From Parelaphostrongylus tenuis (Eukaryota; Nematoda; Chromadorea; Rhabditida; Metastrongylidae): a DNA stretch of 64,000 nt. Position 1 is the first letter of the stretch, and every line of letters begins with the position of its first letter. The notes beneath the pieces were generated by a model. That model saw nothing but the letters and a program-made list of their open reading frames with translations. It was not told the DNA's origin and did not search any database. The DNA is taken from positions 1-64,000 of the forward strand of contig JAHQIW010006045.1 of the NCBI GenBank assembly GCA_019055375.1, written 5' to 3'. Shown piece after piece: positions 55,210 to 64,000 of the stretch. The translations under genes and the position numbers were made by a program.

Positions 55210-57280
55210 TTACCTTAGTAATTTAAGTAGTTTTGTAGCGAATTTTAGGCTTTTATCTCCAACATATAGGGTTTTGTCAGAAAAGAACACAACAACACTA
55301 AACAGAGCCTACCACGGCTGTTTTTGGTTTGATATTCTCCAAAAACAATTAAAAAACTGAACTGTCCGTTGGAAATGATACTACACATTGTGTGAAACAC
55401 CACTTCATCGATGATTCGGAGAGATCTTATTGCTAGTGTATTTTGGTAATTGAAACTTTTGCAGATTTGTAAAAAATCTTTGATCTATTGCCTCATGGAT
55501 AATTCGCAAGAATTATAATCCACTGATACCTACTATTAATATTATTTATTGCCGCAATAGTTGTCACTTTTATGCGCACTAATCTCACTTTTCATTACAG
55601 TTTGCTCACAAGATAATCTCTGCGTCTCATCTAGCTCCCACATCTCCAAGTAACTCTAGTGAGATCACGTGCAGGTGATTTTGTGGTTTTTCGAGTACAT
55701 CAAGGTCTCCTTGTCCGTCCAACTGCTTCCAATGGGTATTCTTCCTCTCTTATACCAATAATTTTCATGCAAGATAAATCAATTCTTTGAAGAGTATTGT
55801 TAAAGATGCTCAACCGTCAGCAATATGCCATTTTTATTTCTTATTCCTGATTTTTTTGAAATTCGTGTACAAAAGTATCTCCAGTAATGATCCTTTTTTG
55901 CATCTAAAAAGTTCCCTTACAGTTACCATATTATTCGGAAGATCAAGCGATGAAGTTGAAACAACGCACTCCGTAAGCAAACGTAATCTTCATTTCGTTG
56001 TTAGAAAAATTGTATGGAAGCCTTCTTTTACAAACCAAGCTCAGTGCTATAGTTCCCATTAGTAAGCTATCAAATTAAGGTGAGATTTCCTGGAAGATAG
56101 TCTATTATAGGCGTTTCCTTGGTCACGAAAAAGCGTGAATACGCGATTACATACCACGAATTCTACAGTATTCTACATGCTGCTGTATTCCACACACTTC
56201 TCAATGAAAAGTGGAAATCTGCAGAATAAGTGGACGTTATTTTTACACAAGAGAGTGTTTCCGGAGATATTCAAAAACTTTCCGCGACAACAAGGTTTAT
56301 TTACAGTCTATATTCCTATTTATAGAATCACAAAATTCTCTATCGAGGTGAAAAAAGAGCTTACAACTCAAAGCGTAATCTTTTTAACTAGTAATCGTAA
56401 TAGGGCTCTTCCATAAACCAAATCGGCATTTCGCTGATTCCAAATTCTTGAAAGCTCCTAAAAGCTCCTTCCTCAGCTCGTTTATGACGTTTTCGATCGA
56501 TCTTGGGAAATGAAATCGTGCGCTATCATGCAGCGAAATTGCAAAGTTTGTACCGTTTTGTTTTTTTTCTCAAAATGATTCTTACTATAAAATTTCATGA
56601 GTTTGGTGTCGTTCAAATGCGTATTTTCTTGCGGATATTTTGACATACAACTTGCTTGTAATTCCTATAGGATGAAGCTCGCTCCAGGCTCCACTGTTCC
56701 TGTGCGCAGCTTCACTAACAATGTTGCTCTTCGCGACGTTCGTGCATGATTACCAAGTGATTTTGTTCCCACGACAGTTGTGTCTCAAAACAGGTACGGG
56801 CAATTTGCACACTAAAAAGTACGCAAGAAAATGAGCAAATTAAAGATAACAAAACCAAACATTTCAACCACGTGCTCAATAAATATGCAAAGTGAAGTTC
56901 TTGCAAAGGCGTTTTTTGGTGATAGAAAAGTCGTAATCTTGAAGTCCTGTAGGAACCATCATATAACATAAGTTGTATATAGGAACAGAAATAAGTAGGG
57001 TTTTTAACGCACTTTTAATCAAATAGATCTACATATCTTAATTTTTGCTAATATTGTGGAAAAAAGGAAAAGTCCACGGAGTCATACCTGTACACCTGGT
57101 TGATGCATACCTAAGCTCCAGTCAAGCATTCGCTTTCTTAAACACGTTTTGAACGTTACAAAGGAGCGTATCTGGTTAATTGAGATTTGAGGAAACATGT
57201 CCATCATGGAAGAATGGAATACCATCAAAAAAGACATCTATGGGTTGATTTTTGCAAGAAAAAACGCCCATGTGCAACGG
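55210..57280. other. No gene seen
   Basis: AT-rich DNA with unsupported open frames of up to about 93 codons. Confidence 0.4.
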
Positions 57281-57284
57281 AATA

Positions 57285-58478
57285 ATGGCTTTTCCTGATT
57301 ATAAGAGAACAAATGAAAAATGGACCTCATTTGGTAGCGAAGTTATGATAGGAGTGTCGGTGACCATTTAAAAGCTGAGACTTCAGGCTATCGCTCCAAG
57401 TCACCGGATTTTGAAATTGCCTCTTTTGACGTTTCTACAAGAGGGGATTTCTTGCTTAAAAGATGCGCATATTTCTCTTCCTTTGAATTATTAGTAATCA
57501 TTCGATAACATAATCTTTTCTGATGCCAACGATATGCTTATATCCCAAAAAGACCGTTTTTGCGAAACGCAGCAGGTAAAACAAGTTGGGTTGCCGTGTG
57601 CGAAAAGGTGACCGTTGGCCTCTCGTGACCGACTAGCGGGGGCGTCCACGTGAATAGCTGCTGACGCGATGATCCACTGATTTTTTAACATAAAGATGCG
57701 TTGTCAAAACGTATGAAGCGTGGGGGAAGCCGTTAGTATGACAGTCTTTCGTTCGATCTGCAGTTCACACTCTACATGTGTAGCGCTCAATGCGGCAGAT
57801 CACGTGGACTGCACGGTAGATCGCGCCTCCCAGTCTCCATTGTAATCTTTGATTTTGATTGGGTAATGATGCCTTCGATTCACTGTTGGAAGCTATTAGA
57901 ATGTTGTGACCTCCTGAATTCCAGCAAGGAGATCATAATGATGATTGATGTCCGAATTTATGGCAAAATAAAAGTATTTGAAGTTTGTTTTTCTGAAGCA
58001 GAATCATTCGTGTTTTACGCAGTGCTTCCTGATGCCAGTTCTTTTCGATCCTATGAACGCGTAGAGAAGTATTTCATCAGCGAATCATTGCGTCAGCAGT
58101 CACGTGACCACCACATTCACAGCGACTTGAATGATCACGTCGTCTTTTGCCACGCATCAAATTCAACTTATTTTACCTGCTGCGTTGCAGAGAAACGGTA
58201 TTTCCAGGATATAAGCACAGCATTGGTATGAACGAGCACTACGCTACCTTGTGATTACTGAAAGTTCAAAAAAGAGCTCTTTTGAATGGGAAGTATGCGC
58301 TGAATTTGCGTGTAGATCAAAGCGTTATAAGAGCGTATTTTGAAGAGCCGATGACGTGGGCGGTAGCCTGAAGTCTCAGCCTTCGAATCATTACCAAAAC
58401 CTCTATGAGGAATTGTTTCCCAGCAAATGAGATCGGTTTTTCATTTGTTCCTTTATAATCAGAAAGAACCGCAATTTC
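57285..58478. mobile_element. Foldback element, >300-bp inverted arms
   Basis: The left arm (57285-57600) and right arm (58160-58478) are inverted. CTGATTATAAGAGAACAAAT and CTGAGACTTCAGGCTA occur on the left with complements on the right, as does the CGCAGCAGGTAAAA stretch. The 151-codon open frame at 57776-58231 spans loop and right arm and is not a supported gene. It is related to the shorter 39.7-40.3 kb element. Confidence 0.7.
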
Positions 58479-58872
58479 TTACGTTTTAATGAGATAATTG
58501 CATCCATCCAAAAAAGAAACATTTTCCCAGCTGTTATACAACGTTGATTTGTTATTTCTGCTATGTTTCTGTAGTCATTCGATAGCGTGCGAAATGCCGA
58601 TTCCAGTACTAGGCTTGGTTTTTGAAAAGACCTTCTTATTATGTTACAACGTTGAAAAAAATGCGTTGTACCTTCATTGCTGTTTTTCCAACTTCATAGC
58701 GAATTCCTGGTTCTATAAATTGATTATAGGCGAACAGACGTTCTTCACGTGACTCATTTGACAATTTCTCTGCTACTCTTGAGGAAGGCACTAGATGAAA
58801 ATCATTGAACTGTACAATTTGTGGTAATATACTGCGTCACCGTGATCAAATAACACCCATAAGGTTTATGAG

Positions 58873-58878
58873 TTTATT
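58873..58878 (-). terminator. Poly(A) signal of paralog 5
   Basis: AATAAA on the minus strand in GCAGCAATAAACTCAT, about 155 bases past the stop. Same context as paralogs 2 and 3. Confidence 0.6.
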
Positions 58879-59030
58879 GCTGCTGTAATGCTACAACAGA
58901 TATTAGTTAAAAAGATACATTTCTCTCAGACATTTCACAGTCCACTTTCAGTTTCAAATGATTGTAGCAGTTGCCGATAAGAAGTGCAATCCTAACGTAC
59001 CAGATGCCAACATTTGAATCGCTCTGCTCA

Positions 59031-60740
59031 CTACGTTTTGCCACATCTGCTCGACCAATTCGCCATGATGATGTTTGTGGTCTGCAAAGATGTCTTTTAC
59101 TGCAAAAGTCTTTGATTAAAACAAAAGCTGTTCAGACCGAGATAGTTTCTGAAATTGACAAGTGCCGTGGAGGAATGGCAGCTATGGTTATCATAGCTGG
59201 CACACACATCATATCCCGATTTTTACTACTTCCCGTCACCGTATTGCCACCAGCAATGCAGTTTTCTTTCAGGTTCTGGTCAATTGAAAGAATCTATGGC
59301 TTCTTGAAAAAACCTTCTATCACAATGAAAAACTGGATAAAGCTAAAAACACTTTACACACTCATTTTTTCTTCAAAACATTGCAAATCATCACGTGACA
59401 CACCAAATATTATGCCTTTTTTAAAAAAAATTTATTAAAAACTCATTAGAATAAAACCTAGTTTGAAGATTCCAATATCAGTGCCATGATGGTGGTTCCT
59501 TGAACATTACACAATAATTTTTCCGTAACTTTATAGACTTTTTTTCAGTAGTTATAGCGGTTCTAAATTTCTGATTCCTTTTGAATTTCTGAGGGTAGGA
59601 GAGGGGAAGAGGGGTGGTGGTGCTGTAGTATGATTGACGCGGGGTTGATTTATCTACACACATCGACAACTAATCAACGAAGGCCCACGAAACGCCCGGT
59701 TTGACTATCCTCAAGATTACAAGGAGATGTGCTTTACCAGTATTCTTTGACTTTGTTAAGAAATGAAGTTCTCAAGCAAGCAATGAATGAGAGAAGGTGA
59801 TCGAGTGCTAGAAGTACGAGGATCTACACAGAAAAAATAATTTTGATACGATCTAAATAAAGCAACGTTTGAAGTTTTATGCTTGTAATCTTTAAGTGGA
59901 TATTGATACTGAAACCCACTCATGTTGTACCGAGCTGCGAGATCAAGAAAAACCTTCTTGCATGGCATCGGTTCGAAAGTGATGCTCACAGAAAGTTGAC
60001 GCAAAATGGCAGAGATTACCTCTTCAGCTAGGAGTGCACTACGCGCTTGGTTTTCAAGAACATCAAAAACGTAGAAATTGAGTAATCCACTTGTGAGTTT
60101 CAACTGGAGTTGTTTTTTGCCAACTTATGTGAAGCAATTCAAGCCACGAATTCATCAAGTAACTAATTCTTTAAAGTTTGTAACATATCTACTATGCTTT
60201 TTTCAACACTTGCGAAATATAACAGTTGAATTTCAAAAGCTACTAACTCACCGTTTGCATGATCATACGTTTTACAAATGCCTGAGCTCCGCGCTCGCTA
60301 GTCGCAGTGCCAGGTATTTGGGCAGAAACCTCGAGTTTATCAGTGTATACCATGGCAGCAGGAAGAGTTGTGAAGCCAGTGACGTTGAAGGTTCGAGTGC
60401 TAACTGCAGCGTCGTAGCTGTTCTAGGAACACTTGAGATCTAGACAGCAATGTTCAATAACTCTTTGGGTTTTTCATCTATTCTCATTCGAATTCGGAGC
60501 CATTTCATTGACGGACTCGGAGTGAAACAGCTCTTGAGTAACAACACGTTTTTGATGATTAAATTCTCACTAAAGTTTCTAAACTTGCTCATCAAATCAA
60601 AAATATCTCTGGTGCATATACTGTCTGTTCACACTACCTTGACCTGCAGGCATCACTCCATATCCCAACACCGCCGTGACTGTAGCTAGAAGACTGATCA
60701 TGACATGATCTTTTTTGATTTGCTGGATTTGCAATGACAT
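59031..60740 (-). pseudogene. GCGVMPAGQ-family secreted protein, paralog 5 (most divergent)
   Basis: Exon 1 (60740-60638) gives a 34-residue start: a charged lead MSLQIQQIKKDHV, the hydrophobic IMISLL-type core MISLLATVTAVLG, then YGVMPAGQ. The family cysteine is replaced by tyrosine. Exon 2 (60403-60252) is intact with normal borders: RTFNVTGFTTLPAAMVYT, TATSERGAQAFVKRM. Exon 3 (60070-59924) is open (VFDVLENQARSALLAEEV, ITFEPMPC). Its acceptor reads TAC instead of CAG, and its donor is AT instead of GT. Exon 4 (59275-59138) is open but diverged (ENCIAGGNTVTG, then LSISETIS). Exon 5 (59081-59031) reads TTNIIMANWSSRCGKT and stops early. Phases fit throughout. Two bad splice sites in an otherwise open gene suggest a recent pseudogene or base errors. 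Confidence 0.7.
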
Positions 60741-60759
60741 TCATTCTGTCTCCTAAATG

Positions 60760-62450
60760 TCTGAGCACTTATACCAAACTAAGCTGGAAGCGAAATTTTC
60801 ACCCTTCGTATCATGTCGTCCATAAAACAGTAGCTTAATAGCGTCCATTACTTATACAAGAATGACATGGGTTTCGGCGCTCTTCGACATTTCCAAAAGC
60901 GTTAGGGGACCCCAATCTGCTTCATTCGAAGAAAAATCCTTCAAAGCAAATCACGTGGAATCCTTAAGGCACAAAAGGAAAGTAGAGTTTATGCCAAATC
61001 TTCAAGACGATAAGGTATGTGAAGAAAATTACGTAGCAAAAATTCCAGCAAATGCGTCACATGTTCAGGTGTCACGGCTCAAACTAAATTCCCACAATCT
61101 CATTTGTCAAGCTGCGACATAAAATACTGATTATTTCAAAAATTATAATTTCACCATTGGCAAAATGTCGGCGTTACAAGTGCAGTTCTTAAAGAAAATG
61201 TGTAAAACAAAAGCATCTATTGACAAGAACGGAGCACAACATTCACAACGAAATGTTTTGAGAACTTGTTTGTGACAAGAACAAATCGTACATGTTAGGC
61301 TTCAATGTTCACGTTAGCCTTTTACATTTAGTAGATCTATGAGGTACTCTTTGTTGCCGGAGAAGTCAACTTATTATCAAATCAAAGATCTAAAATCTCA
61401 CTGAACGACTCAAAAACACAGCGAAGGGTGAAATTTCATTAAGAATCCACCATTATGAGGAAGCGAAAAGGAAATCATTTCAAAAATGTCGTCGCAAAAG
61501 CTTCACATCTTGCAGTGAGCGAATTCAATTGATTTCCAATTACCTACATGGAAAAGTAATGTACAAGTAAAGTCATAGTTGTTAAGAATGCGAGCGAGAT
61601 AACGCTGAGTCAAGGCTTCCTTGTTCAACTTTTATAACGTTATATGTTACTCATCAAAGTGGATGTTTAGGGAACTCCGCCAATTTCTCGCAATAATTCC
61701 ACGAAGTGCAGACAAAATAAAGCTTTCCGTATATTCCGTAGAGTGAAGTGTCATTTCGCTTGTGTCGCGGTTTCAACTTCCTTGATGATTCCTCGAAATT
61801 CTGCGATTATTTTGGAAAGATCATATGAAGAGTGTGAAACGCTGTTTTTTTTTAATGGTAAGCGACCATTTCGGCCCATTCCGTATCTTATATTAGCAAA
61901 CAGAGCTTTATGCAAATATTGCTCTGTCTTAGGAATAATGAGACTACATTGAATTCGATTTCGACATCTCAGCCAGTGGTTATTGGTAGCACTCGTTCTC
62001 CAGTTCCAAAAAATGCTGCGTGGCATACAAAGGGTTGGACTCATCTCAAACAGCTTTTTACAAGCAGCTGCATCTACAACGTGTCTGCAAGTGTTTTGGT
62101 TAACATTTATGTCACTGTGACAGTTTACTTCAGTCATGAGTGACGGAGAGTGTGATGCATAAAATTCTACTTCTTCCAAAGTGTTAGCGAGAATTTTCAA
62201 ACATGGAACGTAATAAGTTCTACACTACCTATTTTGCAAAAGACAAGTCAAAAACACCTCTAGCGCTGTTAAGTCGTCAACCATGTTATGAGGTGTTTAC
62301 AACAATAGTTTGAACCGACTGGACACTTCCGCATTGTAACAGTTCCGTGTTAGAGTATTTCCTTGTTTAGACGTTCTGTGCCGTCGTAATCGAATTGCTA
62401 AACAAGACCTGCTATGCTGCAGAATTCATCCTGCACTTTTAGGAAGGCAC
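60760..62450. other. No supported gene
   Basis: The minus-strand frame 61751-62200 (149 codons) lacks recognisable motifs, and its length is within chance expectation. Nothing else was seen. Confidence 0.4.
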
Positions 62451-62489
62451 TATGTTAAGTCATCAAAATTTCAAGAGCCAGTTCCTATG

Positions 62490-62610
62490 AATTCCATCAC
62501 CTGTCGTCACGATGTTGGTGGATCGAGCCGAGTGGACCCCAATAAAATTCCATTTTCTCCACCGCGCAGACAAGTAATCAAGAGGGTCTTTTTGAATATA
62601 GGAATTTCTG
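62490..62610 (-). mobile_element. RTE 3'-end fragment, very decayed
   Basis: The minus strand gives ARWRKWNFIGVHSARSTNI and then a TGACGACAGGTGATGGAAT end, aligning with the RTE DREKWKSCWYPLES...tail and its ACGACAGGTGAT terminus. Confidence 0.5.
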
Positions 62611-63039
62611 AAGCACATATCTCTTTTTCTAGGCTTTTTGTGAAGACAACAAGGTATAAATGGTAGTGGTAACAGATAACATAACAAGTAAATGCAAAGA
62701 TATGACAAGAAGTCCTTTGTTGAATGCTTGATGTTTTGAGGAGTCCGATTGAAAAATACTCTTGTTAATTGGTGTTCTTTGGAGCATACTCGTCTAGCAC
62801 ACATGACTTACATCGGCATAGCCTGCAGAATACGGTCTCTGACGTTTAATCGCCGCTAGAGTCAGAAAAGTGACTTCTTTTCCCATTAGCGAAATTCAGA
62901 ATACTCCCAACATGAACACCTTTCGGCTGCATGTTCAGTAACGTTGATTGATCCTTCTTCCTGCTTTAATGCCGAGGAGGCTTATAAAATATATGTTATG
63001 GTAGAGAGCATCGCACAGCCGAAAAACTGACATAGAGTT

Positions 63040-63390
63040 GGCTGCTTACGTTCTCTTCACCTCATCAGCAATGCTCTCAAACACTTCACAGACCGCTAGT
63101 TTTCTTTTCCGCAACACTTTAGCTGAATCGTTTATCATACTGATCTTCCAGTTGGACAGGGTAAATTGGAGTATTTGGATATGAAAATCGTTAAGCGCAA
63201 AAGGCAAACCAAACCAACTCGTTTCTCAAAAACGCCGTTTTGTGGAATTCAATTACGATCTTTTCTGGTCCTTGCGCAAGTTTTGTCGAAGGTTTAACAT
63301 TATTTGCGACTGAGTGATGCTCAGTGCTATAAGAATGGTGTCTTCAGCAAAGGAAAGATTGTAAAATTTGGCACTTTTCCCGTTAGGTAG
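63040..63390 (-). mobile_element. RTE-related fragment, distinct older lineage
   Basis: Frame-hopping minus-strand translation gives NLSFAEDTILIALSITQSQI, then MINDSAKVLRKRKLAVCEVF and ESIADEVKRT. This aligns with LRFADDIVLITPNISQAERM and MNDLAPELSRRKRAAWGTFK with SIEDVVKRTKN of the young RTE. FAED replaces FADD, and identity is much lower than for other fragments. Confidence 0.7.
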
Positions 63391-63559
63391 CACGTAAAAA
63401 AGAAACCACACCTTTACTGGGCAAGAACTTTCATAAGGTTGTTAGTGATTATCCGAAAGCTTTAATCTGTGCCTACTGCGCTACTCAGAAACATTTCAAA
63501 AAGTCCTTTTATAACGCTCTTGAGATAGGAAGACGTTTGTTTTCGAACGCGCATATTTC

Positions 63560-63960
63560 TCGCAGGATAGAGCTTTTCCTAAAGCCTAATAGTAATCCCT
63601 CGAAAGTTTAAGAATTAACAACAACGTTCTGCTTACTTTCTGAAAAGACCGTTTGTCTGCACTGTAGCAGGGAAAATAAGATCGATTTTTACATATTAGG
63701 CGCACTTGTTTATCGGCTATTTTACGGCAGGGATGTTTCACATATAAAGTACCACTTTCATCATTCGATTAAGAATTATTCTCCGCTCCAAATCAAAAAC
63801 AATTCAGATAAAACGTATGACTCCGATACCACAAAATTGCTCTACACGTTCATATGTTTTTCCTGCTTCCAGCAAAGTATTATTAAACTGGCGTGAAAAA
63901 TGTAATAAATAAATCCGTTCTAAGTTTTCAGTTGCCACAGATTTATGCCTTCGAAAGATT
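63560..63960. repeat. Dispersed repeat related to 910-1500
   Basis: It has CTAATAGTAATCCCTCGAAAG, AAAAGACCGTTTGTCTGC and GCAGGGAAAATAAGATCGA, then the CGTTCATATGTTTTTCC block, in the same order as copy 1. Confidence 0.5.
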
Positions 63961-64000
63961 AGTAACACTCTAACGAAAAATTTTTGTACGGCGAAAAGGA

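Noticed and set aside
55025..55210. Histone-like gene in the GC-rich island
   Set aside because: Basic residues gave a superficial resemblance, but no histone motif aligned in any frame.
57776..58231. 151-codon open frame resembling one at 40015-40281
   Set aside because: The resemblance (NSTYFT.CVAE) comes from shared inverted-arm DNA of a foldback family, and the rest of the two frames does not match.
61751..62200. 149-codon open frame, minus strand
   Set aside because: Same reason. Its residues show no conserved pattern and the opposite strand is also partly open.

Overview
This looks like a gene-poor, repeat-rich piece of a nematode nuclear genome. It is AT-rich, has short introns with TTNCAG-type acceptors, and carries an RTE-class retrotransposon of the kind common in strongylid (hookworm-like) worms. 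The species assignment is inference. There are no rRNA genes, CRISPR arrays or bacterial operons, and I saw no convincing functional tRNA.

The only host-like genes I can support are five paralogs of one small secreted-protein family marked by a signal peptide followed by GCGVMPAGQ. They lie at 10.6-12.7 kb (minus), 21.8-23.9 kb (minus), 38.0-39.6 kb (plus), 42.5-44.2 kb (plus) and 59.0-60.7 kb (minus). All follow a five-exon plan. The 22-kb copy reads through all five exons as a 231-residue protein, apart from an AT instead of GT at one splice donor. The others carry frameshifts, stops or lost splice sites. The two plus-strand copies, with 2-3 kb of 3' flank each, form an old tandem segmental duplication (about 38.0-41.9 and 42.5-46.0 kb).

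Most of the rest is mobile DNA. An almost full-length RTE element sits at 5.1-8.4 kb (minus). A nearly identical 5'-truncated copy lies inside a TA microsatellite at 47.2-48.5 kb (plus). Older fragments are at 11.3, 17.3-19.6, 25.3, 30.4, 46.3, 62.5 and 63.1 kb. There are mariner-like transposase relics (20.5-21.4, 53.3 kb), a Penelope-like GIY-YIG endonuclease end (49.8-50.2 kb), tRNA-like SINE copies, and several large foldback elements (26.6-29.3, 39.7-40.3, 51.9-52.2, 57.3-58.5 kb).

The most notable find is two type I hammerhead ribozymes, at 51.17-51.23 kb (minus) and 16.17-16.23 kb (plus). They share a short stem III, a GNRA loop on stem II and a six-base bulge in stem I. Their stems differ in sequence yet keep pairing. 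They appear to belong to one small repeat family of retrozyme or Penelope type. Looser hammerhead-like motifs occur in the 51.9-52.2 kb palindrome and beside the Penelope-like fragment. Regions not listed below showed no recognisable gene.
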